From NCBI GenBank assembly GCA_013396655.1, contig WBMV01002679.1, forward strand, positions 155,557 through 219,556: a stretch of 64,000 nucleotides of DNA, read 5' to 3'. The stretch is from Campylorhamphus procurvoides. Its lineage: Eukaryota > Chordata > Aves > Passeriformes > Dendrocolaptidae. The notes beneath the pieces were generated by a model that did no database searches, was not told where the DNA came from, and was given only the letters and a program-made list of their open reading frames with translations. The position numbers were made by a program, and so were the translations under genes. Below, piece by piece: positions 24,786 through 37,814 of this stretch. Each line of letters begins with the position of its first letter. Position 1 is the first letter of the stretch.

Positions 24786-24999
24786 ACATGCTGCTGGAGA
24801 CTGGTCCTTTTGTTTTTGCCTTACCATCATCGTGACATTGTGCACTGGCATAAGGACTTCACTGCTGCATGTAAAATTTGTTTCAGCATCCCAGAGCTGA
24901 AAATGTGTCAAATGTGCAGTGGCATTTGAAAGCTCATTGCCATACCTGGATAGCTACTGCAGATGTTTTTTCCCCCTTCTTAGCTATGTTATCCCAGAG

Positions 25000-25500
25000 G
25001 TCCTACCAACATTGCTGACAGGCTCAGCCTTGGCCAGCAGCGGGTTGAAGCTGGCTGGAACTGACTCAGTCTGACACGGGGGAAGCTTCTGGCACCTTCC
25101 CACAGAAGCCACCCGTGCAGTCTCTCCCCTTTTCACCCCACAAACATGCCACAAGAGCCCAGTGCTGTGTTCATGCATTGCTGACAGCACAGCTGCAGGA
25201 CGTGGTTCCCAGGCCCAGACCAGCACACTCATGACACAAACAGCAGATCAAGAACAAAACTGCACCTTCACTGAGTGCAGGGACAGCTGAAAAGTGGCAG
25301 CTGAATCCTGGTGGGATTCAGGGCACCTGTGGTGTCTTTGTGCTGCAAGAACAGCAGGTAGGCCCTTACCCAAAATAGCTGCCCTAGCAAAGGTCTGTGC
25401 TTTGTCCTGCAGAGTAAGTAAAAAAAACCCAAACCTGGGACCAATGTCATTCTGACCCAAGGGAAAAAAGCCTTTCTGACCATAAACTGGACTTCAGGAA
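25000..25500. repeat. GC-rich interspersed-repeat-like segment (retroelement-derived, family not fixed)
   Basis: This half kilobase is far more GC-rich than its surroundings. It contains stretches I associate with avian retroelement sequence, for example CAGCCTTGGCCAGCAGCGGG, GACACGGGGGAAGCTTCTGG and CACAGAAGCCACCCGTGCAG. It runs directly into a CR1 3' end, so it may be the upstream part of the same element or an LTR. Frames are broken. It is repeated at about 26053-26553 because of the larger duplication. Confidence 0.45.
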
Positions 25501-25503
25501 AGG

Positions 25504-25695
25504 TTATTCACAGAGAGGGTGATTGATTGCTGAAATGTTCCCCAGGGAAGTGTCATCATGGCACCAAGCCTATCGGAGTTCATGGAATGTCTGGATGACG
25601 CTCCTGTGTTACATGGTTTTAGGTAGTCCTATGAGGAGCAAGGATTTGGACCCAATGATCCTTAGGGTCCCTTCCAACTTGAGTTATTCTATATC
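25504..25695 (+). mobile_element. CR1 LINE 3' terminal fragment (first of two assembly copies)
   Basis: The sequence TTATTCACAGAGAGGGTGATTGATTGC, then TTCCCCAGGGAAGTGTCATCATGGCACCAAGCC, and finally GACCCAATGATCCTTAGGGTCCCTTCCAACTTGAG with a degenerate ATTCTATATCTCGATTATTCTA tail is the 3' end of a CR1 subfamily different from the copies at 2690 and 43263. The same fragment appears again at 26557-26748 inside the duplicated segment. Confidence 0.8.
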
Positions 25696-25883
25696 TCGAT
25701 TATTCTACTACACTCCTGAGATAACTGTTGAAATACCACTGTACACTATGTCTCCATTACTTGGAGACTTAACAGCTTTCTGTTCTTAAACAAGATGACA
25801 ATTTCTACTTGGCAGCATTTGTTAGAACTGATTGTGTATACTCCTGCATTCTATCCTTTTCTTTTGCAACATACCTTGTAGGA

Positions 25884-25884
25884 N
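25884..25884. other. Single-base assembly gap at duplication junction
   Basis: A lone N separates the two near-identical 1052-bp copies. Confidence 0.95.
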
Positions 25885-26936
25885 GTGACATTGTGCACTG
25901 GCATAAGGACTTCACTGCTGCATGTAAAATTTGTTTCAGCATCCCAGAGCTGAAAATGTGTCAAATGTGCAGTGGCATTTGAAAGCTCATTGCCATACCT
26001 GGATAGCTACTGCAGATGTTTTTTCCCCCTTCTTAGCTATGTTATCCCAGAGGTCCTACCAACATTGCTGACAGGCTCAGCCTTGGCCAGCAGCGGGTTG
26101 AAGCTGGCTGGAACTGACTCAGTCTGACACGGGGGAAGCTTCTGGCACCTTCCCACAGAAGCCACCCGTGCAGTCTCTCCCCTTTTCACCCCACAAACAT
26201 GCCACAAGAGCCCAGTGCTGTGTTCATGCATTGCTGACAGCACAGCTGCAGGATGTGGTTCCCAGGCCCAGACCAGCACACTCATGACACAAACAGCAGA
26301 TCAAGAACAAAACTGCACCTTCACTGAGTGCAGGGACAGCTGAAAAGTGGCAGCTGAATCCTGGTGGGATTCAGGGCACCTGTGGTGTCTTTGTGCTGCA
26401 AGAACAGCAGGTAGGCCCTTACCCAAAATAGCTGCCCTAGCAAAGGTCTGTGCTTTGTCCTGCAGAGTAAGTAAAAAAAACCCAAACCTGGGACCAATGT
26501 CATTCTGACCCAAGGGAAAAAAGCCTTTCTGACCATAAACTGGACTTCAGGAAAGGTTATTCACAGAGAGGGTGATTGATTGCTGAAATGTTCCCCAGGG
26601 AAGTGTCATCATGGCACCAAGCCTATCGGAGTTCATGGAATGTCTGGATGACGCTCCTGTGTTACATGGTTTTAGGTAGTCCTATGAGGAGCAAGGATTT
26701 GGACCCAATGATCCTTAGGGTCCCTTCCAACTTGAGTTATTCTATATCTCGATTATTCTACTACACTCCTGAGATAACTGTTGAAATACCACTGTACACT
26801 ATGTCTCCATTACTTGGAGACTTAACAGCTTTCTGTTCTTAAACAAGATGACAATTTCTACTTGGCAGCATTTGTTAGAACTGATTGTGTATACTCCTGC
26901 ATTCTATCCTTTTCTTTTGCAACATACCTTGTAGGA
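25885..26936 (+). repeat. 1052-bp direct duplication, copy 2
   Basis: Near-identical to 24832-25883 (one C-to-T difference seen at 26254). After it the sequence continues into unique DNA (TATAATAGATTTTAATT). It contains the second copy of the GC-rich segment and of the CR1 3' end (26557-26748). Confidence 0.95.
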
Positions 26937-27446
26937 TATAATAGATTTTAATTAAACCTACTCAATTTGACAAAACCTATTTTAATGATGCTCTGTAATG
27001 CCAGAGATTTTATATGTCATGACACTCAGAGCATATTGACACACAAAACGGCTGTGACATGTTTAAGTTTCAGTGTTCCTTGAAGCAAAAGACTGTTTAA
27101 ATAAAACATGACACAGTATTTGTGATGCTGTGATGCACAGGTCATTGATTCTTAAGGAGCAGTATGATGTCATTTCAGGAAAGTAGATGTGATCCCACTG
27201 AAATGTAATGACAATTTTAGAAAAAATATCAGTACTTCATGTTCCCTATGGATTTTAGTTTCCTTTCAGGTAATTAAAAATATTAATTACAGATAGCAGG
27301 TCAGAGTCAACTTCTGCAAATAAACCCCAGGAAATATGGGCTAAACCAAAATAGGTCACTATATTTTAGTCCTTAAATCTCAAATTGTACATGCTTGAGT
27401 TAGTGATTTTTAGTTAATGATATGAACAAAAGTATTTCAGGTAATA

Positions 27447-27464
27447 NNNNNNNNNNNNNNNNNN
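27447..27464. other. Assembly gap of 18 N
   Basis: Eighteen consecutive Ns. The flanks (AGGTAATA and TTGCAGGTTTG) show no obvious duplication. Confidence 0.99.
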
Positions 27465-28258
27465 TTGCAGGTTTGTCGCATTTCTTGATGGTGAGATGTG
27501 GTTGTGTGTATACAAGCTGCAGTGTAGAGTAGTTAATGTTAAACACAGTTACAGTGTTAGCATCTTGTGTTTTTCAAGTAAGTGAGCTATCCAGTTAGCC
27601 TCAAATGCTCAGTGGAGCTTGTACCTGCAAAACTACAATAAGCTGATTTCAGAAGCATTAAAAAATGTAATAGACTTTCATCTCTTTATGAAACAGAAAT
27701 CAGGTCCTCAGTCTTCGTAGAAGTTTCTCATTCAAGCTGCAATTTATCCATAGCAGAATCATAATTCTCATAAATTGCAAACATAATTTCCACTTTACAA
27801 AAACATGAGATACTACAGATACCCCTTGGGGTCTACTTGGGTGTTCCAAGCCTTTCAAATTCCTTTGTTGTCTTTTCTTTGATTTTCAACATCTCCTTTA
27901 TGCAAGGAATTGCATTCTAATCTCTTTGGTGTCTCTCTTGAAATGTCTGCTTCCCAATATAGAGTATATGCCAACCCACCTCTCTGAAAGGCTGCATTTA
28001 AATATATTTCTTTTGGCCTTTTTCTGACAGGTTAGCAAAAAACCAGAGTACCAGTTTTCTCCAACTAATAAATAACAGATTCTTATTTTTATATGTCTAG
28101 TTTTTGATTGGCCGGACTTGAGAATTACTTCTCTGAGTCCCTGGAGTTTAATTGCACACAAATTAGTTCTTTCATTTGCCTTACTCTGCTAACCACTTTC
28201 TATTAAGATTGCTTTCAGAGATCTGTTTTCTTTTCTCCAAAGACCTCGAATCTCAATA

Positions 28259-28315
28259 TAAGATTACAACATTTTCTGGTTCATAAGACTACAACATTTT
28301 CTGGTTCATAAGACT
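28259..28315. repeat. 25-bp tandem repeat, 2.3 copies
   Basis: TAAGATTACAACATTTTCTGGTTCA at 28259-28283 is followed directly by the same unit with one change (T to C) at 28284-28308, and then by TAAGACT. This is a recent small tandem duplication. Confidence 0.95.
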
Positions 28316-29269
28316 GTATCTAAAACTTCAACATAGAATTGGTGCTGCCATGGCTTCTGTTTTGTCTAACCTGTTATGTTTTAAATTTGCTCTTCAGGAA
28401 GTTCTCACTAATTTTCCCATTTGGGATCTCTTTGGCCTTTTTGTATGTTAACTGACAATTTATCAGATCATAACTTTCTATGAAACGCTTACTGTGCTAT
28501 AAAATACAAGAGCCAGCTCAAATGTGAAGTGTATTATAGGAGAGTCCTGTGGGCGAGTTTGTAAGGTCATGTTGGTGCTCTTTTGTCTTCTCATGTAAAC
28601 TCTGTCCCTTGGTCATCTGTATATTGGTACACAATAGGCCTTGGCTTTGTTTTGTGACTGCTTCCCTTTGTGAGGAACCTTTAGCTTTGGACACAAGCTC
28701 TACATAATCTGGAAACAAGCCTTTCCTTTATCATTGTGACACAACTGGTGCATTCTGAAAGGCCCAAGTCTACCATAGTGGAGTTGTAACTGGTATGCAC
28801 AGTGCTTAGTGAATTTAGGCATAGAGGTGTAGATATTTACCAAAGTATTTTCAGAGCTTATTTTTATGTCTGTTAAGTGTGATTAGAGAAAGCCTAAGTG
28901 CTCCTAGTGTCATCTTTCCAAGCTCCATGAGCTTCACATGCAGAGCCCACCCAGTATGGTAGGAATTATACTTGATCCTGCTGACATGTGCAACAGGACC
29001 GAGGCACCACGAGGCACAAGTGGTGTGAGAGAACACTGATTTTTCCTATCCCCAGAATTTTCCTTTTGTATCATTGCAAAGCCTCTTTGGATGATAAGAC
29101 AAACATTGTAATGGCCAGAGGAAAGAGATGCTGAGACATTCTCTCAAACATAATTTTTTTTAAATAAAATTTTACGGTATCAGTAATTACTGTAGTCTCA
29201 CCAAACCAATGTTATTCCTTCCTTGATAAGGAGTTTAAACACAGTTTAGTAATGAATGAAGCTGTAACT

Positions 29270-29298
29270 TTTATTTATTTATTTATTTATTTATTTTA
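29270..29298. repeat. (TTTA)n microsatellite
   Basis: About seven uninterrupted TTTA units. Confidence 0.95.
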
Positions 29299-31504
29299 AT
29301 TTGCCTTAGTGTTTGCTAACATGGTCTAGTAAAAAAGCATCATCTTTCATTAAAAGGAAACTTTGGGCTCTGATTTCTGAAAGATCTCAAGGGAATCTCC
29401 TACATTTGAGCACTAATGCTTCTAAAAGTAAATTATACTAGTAATTTGTTTTAATTTGTAGCTTTGGGTATAAGACATGCAGGCTTCTGATGTTTGCTCA
29501 GGGGTTTTTTTTTATGTTGTCATCTAAGCAGTTTTTCAGTGGAATGGATATATTTGTATAAAAATTGATTATGCAAGTGGCTGTTGTTATCTCCCTTAAA
29601 TAACTTAAGAGTTAGTTCAAGAGAAGCTCTAAAGCCTCTGAAAGGCTAGGACTTGTCAGTGAAACTGTCTTAAAACTGAATGGGCCTGCAGGATGTACTA
29701 AATCTGATCAACAGGAGATGTAACGTCTACTTATTTTCCCTTTATCTTCTGACATGTTTCTCTTTATGACAGTTCATGAATATGATACGCGTCCGGCAGT
29801 GACTAAAGGGATTCCATTTTCCCTGGCCTTTTGTTGTAGCTCTAGATAGCCTTATATAGCAACATGAACTATTGTTTTAATACTCTTTGGAAGCTGTGGC
29901 TTTTCACTTCTGAATGTATGTTACCACTTGAAGTATTGTTGAAAACACTTGAGTTTATGGTGTGTATTTTAAGTGTGCTGCTCCTAGGAATGTTGAAAAC
30001 AAATTTTGATTTTTCAAATGAGTAACCCCTTGGTAAAAGGAATGAGAAATAGCAAATAAATTGATTTGCCTCTTAGGGAATGACTCTTGTGTGTTGATAG
30101 AATGCATTGTTTAGTCCAGAAATAGCACTATGACACTGGGGAACGTAGAGATGCAAAATCAGTTCAAGGGAAATATGTTGGTGAGGCATCAGTAAATGTC
30201 CAGCTGGGAGGGAAGGAAAATAGCTAGTATATGTCACAGGAAAAAGACAGAAACTATTGAAAAATGTGCTTGGAGGTTTAGAGAGAGAAAGTACTAATAT
30301 AACAGTTGGAAAGTGAATTTGGAAGGTGATTTTCTGAATTGTATGTTGTAGTTGCATATGTAAAAATTTGTAAACAGTTTTGTGTTTATGTAAAATATTG
30401 TCTGTGATTAGAGGGAGAAACAGAGAGTATGTGTAGTTTGTCACTAAACTGTGCACAAATGAAGGCTAAAATTTGGCTTTGAGTTTTCGAGAAGGTTCTT
30501 TTCAGCCTCTTGGTCTCTAGTTCCTAGTGTCAGAAAAATCACTTTGCAGGGGCTGTGCTCTGTGGGGCACTGTTGGAGGAACTTTATTCTTAATAGATTT
30601 TCAACCAGAATTTGTTGTTGGAAACTCTAGGCAATTGATTTGTCCAAAGCAGAAACTCCCTGATGTTGTTGTGAATGCATAGGTAGTTGTACACAGAAAG
30701 TACAATTTTAGAGGTTTTTTCAATTTTTATTCTCTTTTTAAACATTATTTTTAATGATGTCTATCTTTTATACTGAAAATGGTGTAACAGTGGAGTTTAA
30801 CAGCTACGTTTCAATTTTGAACTTCACTGAGAGAGAAAGAAGGAGGGAAATGGCAGGAAACAGGGTCATAGAGCCCTGAGTAAAAGTAAGCCTACTGGGC
30901 CTTTCATGTCCAGCTACTTTTTCATTGAAACATGGCCAAAACACAGTGAGATATCTTCTGGTTTGGGTTCAGATTTTGTCAGACACCAACTCTAGCAGTG
31001 AGATTTGGGTTCCTTTGAAAATCAAGGTGTCACACAGTAGTTGCCACCAGTGTTCAACTTTATTTCAGTTAAAGCTCAGCAGTGGTGTCTAAACTAAAGT
31101 ATGCACACAAGGATCTTGGCTAAAGGAGGAGCCATGAAGCAGCAACAGCAGTTGCAGCTGCGTATCAGGAGGGAGCAAGCTGTGAGACATTTCCTCTGAA
31201 GGCCATTTTAAGTTAAGCTAAAAATATATAGGAAATGTGTGGGGGAAAAAACCCCTTTAAGATCTTGAAGCTGTATATAGCTTTTTAAAGGGTCTGAGTA
31301 GTTATGTAGATAATCCACAGAGCTAATGGCAAAAACCAGGTCTGGAAGGCTATTTAGGATTTTGGATTACTTATTCTGGGGAATGAATTAGGAAAATTTT
31401 TACATCTCGCTATTTCAAGAAAACTAACTTCATGATTTTCCCAGTCTCTGAAACAAAGAACATATCTTGTCTGAGGAAAGTGTTAGTTTGCTGGATTTCT
31501 TTCT

Positions 31505-31560
31505 TCTTTTTTTTTTTTTTGGTTGGCTGGTTTTTGTTTTGTTTTGTTTTTTCTTCTTTT
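31505..31560. repeat. T-rich / (GTTTT)n tract
   Basis: A run of T is followed by GGTTGGCTGG and then TTTTTGTTTTGTTTTGTTTT. Low complexity. Confidence 0.85.
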
Positions 31561-33486
31561 TATAATTCAATCCTTGTTCTTCACACAAGAACTGTTTTGC
31601 TATAGCAACTTTACTAGCACCCAGTAGAGTTCATACATAGCTTGTAAACAATTTTTTTTCTTTGTAAACACCTTCAAAGCGAAGATTTTGTCATGGTTGA
31701 ATAGAACTGCACATCGCAGGATCAGCCATTAGACCTGAAGACAGACTAATTAGATGTCTGCCTTTTGCTGCATGGTATAAAGACTAAAATTCTAGCACAC
31801 CTAAAGTTCATGCAATTCTAGGCATCCATCAATTAGACAAAGGAAAAACAGGTCAATTTTATTAGATCTCATGACTCAGGCAGTTGATTATACTGAAGAA
31901 ACACAGAACTTGGTACTTTAGCAGAAGGTTTGCTTTTGTAATTGACTAACTGCTGCCTCCTGTTCTGTTGACCTTCACTAATTTGTAGTATTGTCTGTCA
32001 TTCCTTATCTGCAGTCGAGTGGGAAGGTTCATATGTAAACATCAACATTGTTAAGGTCAGGGAGGACTGCATCTGTCTCTGTAGCCTGTTCATTTTAATT
32101 GTTGTACAGCCAGGCTGCAGGCTTTATGCCACTTAGTTCTGCAGATCTGTCTGAAAATATGCAGTTTTTGTCAGACTGTCACTGTTTTAGTAATAATGAA
32201 AGGAATAATGTAGATAGCTATGGATCATTTAAAAAACATCAAGACTATTTTCTGGTACAGTCCCTGAGCACTGCAAGGGGGTGGCATCTCCTGGCAAGTG
32301 GCTGTTTCAACATGTAGGATACACTGGTTTGTCCTGTGTGGTGTGGTGGTGTATGGCAAAGGGTCCTGTTGTGGTTGCTGTGGGACTCTCTCCCTTTGTG
32401 GTATCAGTGTAGGGACTGAAAACTGCCCAAAACTTTTATTCCCAAAGATTGCATAAGTATTCTCATGTTGTATTTCCCATTTTTTTCAGCATGTCTACAT
32501 GAAGTGGAAAAATATGTCAATGATTACAATGGCTTGACAAGGTTCCAACTTTTTTATAAACATATTTATTTAGTCTTATTACTAATGTATTACTTGAATG
32601 TTTACAGTTTTTGAACACATTGGCAGTCCTGTTATTTAGAAACATGGTGCTGTAGAATGCTGTTGTTTGGTACTTTCTATAACATCATGATTTCTGCAGA
32701 ATTCTTTTGTAGATAAAAGTATTTCTTTTTTCTTCCTCTAAATAGTTATGAAGTTTCAGTTCTGTTTGTGATATATCGCATATCCTGATATATTTTAGCA
32801 CAAGCTATTTTTGGTAATAACCATATTAAATGCCCTTATTTTAATTTCATCTCTTTGTTCAACATAGCAAGCTTCCTATTTCAGCAAATGATTCTTTATC
32901 CTTTGATGTTTCTTCCCTTCAGGTATTTGCATCCGCTTACTTTCTTTTCTCCTTACTTCACCTTCGCTAAGCTGGTGTACATGATAGTCTTTTAAGAATT
33001 TTTTCCAAAATTTGATTTGTCCCCAAATTGCCCTCTAGCCTCTTATGCTGATGCTGCTTAGCCTAAAGATTATTTTTTTTTTTGTTGTCTAGCTAAGTAC
33101 CAGAAGACTTGGTGCTATCATTTTCCTAGCAAATTACTGTTCCTTCTTTGCCCTGCAATGAAATGGATTACTGAAACATAATTTTTTTACTTCCTTGCTC
33201 TTTATCCTATCTGCATCTGTATCTGATGCTGACCCATCACAAGCTTCATTCAAGTATTGGTATTCTGAATTATTTTGTGTGCAAAGGTTCTAGTTTGACT
33301 TTTTTCAGGTTGATTTGCAATGTAATTTTTTTGTATTCCAAAGCTTCCTTGTTTTTCAAACAGTATATGTATGCCTTCATAACCTCTATTGACATTGTAT
33401 CAGTCAGGAATAAACTGACACATTCACTTTCTAGTAATGATTATGAATGAGAATACTCAGTAAATTTTTTTTGCCTGTATTTTCAG

Positions 33487-34240
33487 CAAGAAGCACAAAA
33501 ACAAAGGCTACAGAAGCTTCAAGGTCTGGTTGTGAATCAGAATTGAATGTATGGAGAGAAGATTAGTGCATTAATGGATAAGCAGCAGTTTCACTTTGCC
33601 AAAACTCAGTGAAGGTGTTTTTAATGACAGTGACCTACTTGATCCTCCCTCCAGCATTGCTGCTTCAAAATGATCTTCAGAAAACAGTACTAACAGGTAT
33701 AGAACGCTGAGAAGCATTAAAATCCATTCTGCACGTCATGATGACTAATTGGAAGAAAGAGTTTGATGAATTTTCTAGTTCAGTAGTCCAGCTTTTGCAG
33801 AGAAATCACATTTCTGAAACAAGGCAAGCTGAGACCAAAAAGTTATTGCCTCTAGCAGTGGATCTTTGATCTGGCTCTGACTGATGTTGCATAGTTGTGA
33901 ATTCCTCAAGGTGATGAAACATCAGTTCTGAGCTGTATTATTTGCAGATCTGGATGATGAAGCAGAAGAATAATCTGTGTACATGTTTAACCCTGCAGCT
34001 GTCTTATGCTGCATTTCCTTGGGCAAAAGCTCATGTTAATTCCTTGCATTGCTTTCTTCAGAACGGTGCTGTTTGTGTATTTGCGAGCCCTAATGGTGGT
34101 ATGCCTTCTTCAGTGTGACCAAGCGCCACTCCCACCTACCAGGGAAGTGTAGGTGAAAGGAAACTAATTGGTGCCCTTGGGAAACTGCAGGAACATACTG
34201 TCCTCCTGTGTCAGATTTGTACATTGTAAGAGTGCTAAAA
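33487..34240 (+). pseudogene. Degenerate coding remnant of an unidentified coiled-coil-like protein
   Basis: After an acceptor-like TGTATTTTCAG the sequence reads QEAQKQRLQKLQGLVVNQN, a stop, then KISALMDKQQFHFAKTQ. One frame over it reads SEGVFNDSDLLDPPSSIAA. In a third frame (33672-33867) it reads DLQKTVLTGIER, a stop, then WKKEFDEFSSSVVQLLQ and ETRQAETKKLLPLAVDL. Later frames give FADLDDEAEE, FNPAAVLCCISLGK and GERKLIGALGKLQEHTVLL. Four or more stops and at least three frame changes in 750 bp show it cannot encode a protein, yet the composition (Q/K/L-rich helix, then mixed) is clearly coding-like. No poly-A tail or target-site duplication was seen, so processed copy versus decayed exon is undecided. 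I do not recognise the parent gene. Confidence 0.55.
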
Positions 34241-37200
34241 GAGAGCAAGCATTCCACAGGTCTCCATGAGCTGAGGAGATGATGGTAAGATCAGCAATGG
34301 AGGATGTTGTAAATTCCTCATACAGCTAGTGGAGAGAAGGAAAATTTTCAAAAAATTTGTGTCCTAACAGTTTTGTATAAATTGCTTGTACTTTCTTGGA
34401 TGTTATTTTCATACAGTATCCAGATATTTATTTCCCTGCCTTAGTAACATTGCTATAGTGATGGGCAGATTAAGAGTGAAAGGAAATGAAAGCAAGGTCA
34501 GCTTCCAAATGAAAAAGCATTCTGTTTCAACCAGCTCTTTGTTCCCAGACAGAAGGGAAAGCTTTTTTCCTTTAAACTATGCTTCGTCTTAGTGACAAGT
34601 GGCTGAAACAGAGAGTGAAGCAGAGAGAAAGATGGGTAATGGGGTTAGTTCAATTTGGCCTGTATTTCCAAGATTTGATAAAAAACTGACTACCTAATTT
34701 GAGAGGAATCAGTTTGTTTTGTTTTATTTTGTTCTATTTTTAACCAATAGTAATTTCAATTTATAAGAACCTTGTCACAACTGCAATCTTGTGTGAGATC
34801 TGGGTACAGCATTTGTACTGATTTTAGGTAAATAATACATTATTTATACAGTTCATATTATCAAGAATAGTTTCAAAGTGTTTTGCAAATGACTGTGGCT
34901 TATATATAAACCTACACAGTGAGTGGCAGGGGCCAAAGTAGTGTACTTTGTGCCATCTTTGAAAATTACTTTGATATTGCTGATAAACAAAGTTGCTGTT
35001 ATTAGATTACGGGGCAAAAGAGTTAGTGGCTAGGGGAAGAGCTCAGCTGTAATTGGAGAGTCAGGAGATTCTTGAGAGAGTGACATCACAACTGGTAGGG
35101 AGGATTGTATGGTGCAATCTAGCAGGGAAGAAATACTGAATGGGAATGAAGGGGTGATCTTTAGAGTTATAAACCTCAGAGCATGTACTGTTAGTGTCAG
35201 TGACTGCGCTTTTCTCAGATAAACCTCCTAAGCCCACTTTTCTGATTCTTAATATGTTGATTTGTTGATTTCCCCATCTGATGCTAATTGTCAATTCTGA
35301 TTTCCCCATTTTATTGTCTAAGTTACTAAGAATTTCAGGAGAGAATGTTAGTATTTTAACAATCTTTGTGCTTTTAGGCCAGAGATCCCTAGCCTCTTTT
35401 ACACAGAGACAACCACTGATGCAGAGCACTGGATGTCAGTATCATAACTCAGAAAAGAAACAACTGCAGCAACTGAAAATTTGCAGGGAGATTATGAGAG
35501 TAAAAGGGAAACTTCAAAAGTACAAGCATTTTTTGTTGTACTGTGCTGTTTTTATGTAAGTGTTGTCTTGCTTGGCTGCAAGTAAATGTGATATGTCATG
35601 GAACGATGAATTAATGCTGCTTCTTTATAAATCCAGGGATTAAGTCTACTGCTCTGCTTCTCTGGCCTTTTCATCCATGAACAGAGGTTTTGAATCAAGG
35701 ATGCAGCCATGGCTTTGTTTGAGCTACTCGCATTTCCTCAGTGTCAGAATACCCCAAGCTGCTGAAGACTTGTGTTGAGGAGATATTGGGTACTACTGAT
35801 AGCTGTATTTTTATGTATAGTTATACCTGTGACTTTCCACTCTCTATGAGCCTGTTTTTAACTAAGTATGACACTTTCTTTAGGTGAGGTGTTCAACTAT
35901 GACCTGAGTCTTGTCCAGCAGAATCAAATGGGGCTGATGATTAGGGAGATCTGTTGTCACATTCTTGGTTTCTGTTGACTTTTGTAGTACAAGGGTGCCT
36001 TGAGACATAATATCTAATAGGTCCAGGATGGGATTTTTTTCTATTTATTTCAGCTTTTTCAGTATAATCCTGAAATTCTTAGTTTAAATCTGAGGCAGTG
36101 TGTTAGATAGCGTGAAATACCTGTATTTATCATAAATATTTTCTGTGTAGTTCGATTTGGGCATTGCAGTGGATAAATAGATACAGTCACCTCACAAGTT
36201 TCCATTCAAAGAGGCCCCAGATTCTCTACTTTTCCATCCACTTTGGGCTCCTAGACCCATGTAAACAAGATGCAGAATTTCAAATGTTCTGACTTCTGTG
36301 CTGTAATGCACTGGTCATCCAAAGACATTCACTTCATTCTTACCATTATTAAGACATCACCCATGACTAACCTACATTGGCTTACTTGGAAACTGAGGTC
36401 ATGATAGTAATCAATGAAAAAATATATAGGTAAATATTCTTCTCTTTCTCACCACAAACCTGTATTTAACCTGTTATTTAATGATCAGTTTTACCTCATC
36501 ATGTTGCTAAAATCATCAAGGATTTCTCCTTTTTTCTTCCCTATGAAAGCTAGACTTGACAGAACTTGGGAGATCTTGGCAGATTCCCCTAGTTCAGTAC
36601 TGCCATCTTATTGGGGGTCTACAGTACCTGTCCCATCTTCCACCTGGACCTGTCACTTTCCTTCTGTGTTGCATTCAAATTCCTAGTTTTTTCTGGTCTC
36701 CTGAATTTAAACTTGAGATCAAGGCTGAAAATGGTGTTGTTTGTCAGTCTTTACTACTAGTGAAAAATACAGGAAGAAGAGTACCTGTTTGGATTAGGGT
36801 AAGAGGACCCTTAAAGGAGAACCTGTTTCATCTGTATCTAGAAGACTGAGGAAGGGAGAGGGGAAAGAAGCCTGGTGAAGTGCAGTAAGCTTCATTGTCC
36901 AGGAGGTGGCAGCTGAAGTACTCCTTTGCAGCTAGAGCAAAAACCAGGGCTTAAGAGCAAAATACAGCCTGTAACCAGCACAAATCCTGCCTCTCTGCAA
37001 GGGAAAATACTGTACTTCAGTAATACTGTCCTAAAGAGAAAAGTTGTAATGGATTTGCATTAATTCTGGGTATTGTTGTGCAGTGGTATTCAGATTTCAA
37101 AGCTTGGAAAAAAGTGCTCGTTTGCCATTTCGTGGCTGTGCCTTACTTTTTTGGCTGACTTGAAAATCACTAGATTAATTTTGAGCTTTGGAATGAGAGA

Positions 37201-37814
37201 ACATGCTTTTGATTTCTTTGGTACATTTTGGTTTGTGCTCTTTCCAGAGGTTACTGCCCAAATTTGTTGCACTTAGAGTGCCATAGGATGTCAGAATCTA
37301 ATGTTCCCCCCTGGCAATTATTTTAATGTTTCCGGTTAGGTTTAAGTGATATGAACACAGCTTCCACATGACTAACTATCTAGTCTATATATAAATAAAT
37401 AGACTTGAAATGTCTATTAAGTTTACAAGGTCACACAAGTAAGGAGAAATCAAAACACAATCCGTGGGTAGCCCCTGGCTGTGGCAACCCTTACTGAGCA
37501 GAAGCTTTATATTAAAGGGCATTGTTGACTGGCCAGTTAATCTTATAGAAAAGATGGGTCTTTCAGAGTCTTGCATTAAATGGTTAGAAAACAACAAGCT
37601 ACAGCTGGCCTGACTTCTACTTATGAAAAGAAATTACACAGACAGCTGGAATCCTAGGTGTTTAAAGCATTTTCACTCTTAATAAGCTTGAACAGCTTGC
37701 TGGGGATTCCTAGCTTTGATTAAATGTTTGGAGCAGCCAGCCCTTCAACTGTGCAATTTCCAAAATGGCAGGTGTTACTGCAAGGGAAAATACAATTGTA
37801 TTCACTTTTAAACT

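Larger units (their letters stand above)
24832..25883 (+). repeat. 1052-bp direct duplication, copy 1
   Basis: The segment from GTGACATTGTGCACTGGC to ACCTTGTAGGA recurs at 25885-26936 with a constant offset of 1053 bp, the copies being separated by a single N. By inspection only one base differs (C at 25201, T at 26254, in a CpG), the kind of change expected of a heterozygous site. It contains a GC-rich retroelement-like stretch and a CR1 3' end. Confidence 0.95.
27465..33486. other. Gene-desert-like sequence with simple repeats, no gene seen
   Basis: AT-rich unique DNA. It holds a 25-bp tandem pair (28259-28315), a TTTA microsatellite (29270-29298) and a T-rich tract (31505-31560). The 127-codon - strand frame at 30073-30456 has low-complexity hydrophobic composition, no motif and no splice context, and I do not treat it as a gene. 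Confidence 0.5.

Noticed and set aside
30073..30456. 127-codon - strand open frame
   Set aside because: Hydrophobic, H/S/T/L-rich translation typical of AT-rich antisense DNA. No homologous pattern recognised.
31130..31200. GCCATG followed by a glutamine-rich short frame (MKQQQQLQLRIRREQA)
   Set aside because: Only 21 codons before a stop, and CAG/CAA runs arise easily by chance.
35061..35429. 122-codon - strand open frame
   Set aside because: No domain or splice context, and an overlapping 92-codon frame occurs on the other strand. Treated as chance.
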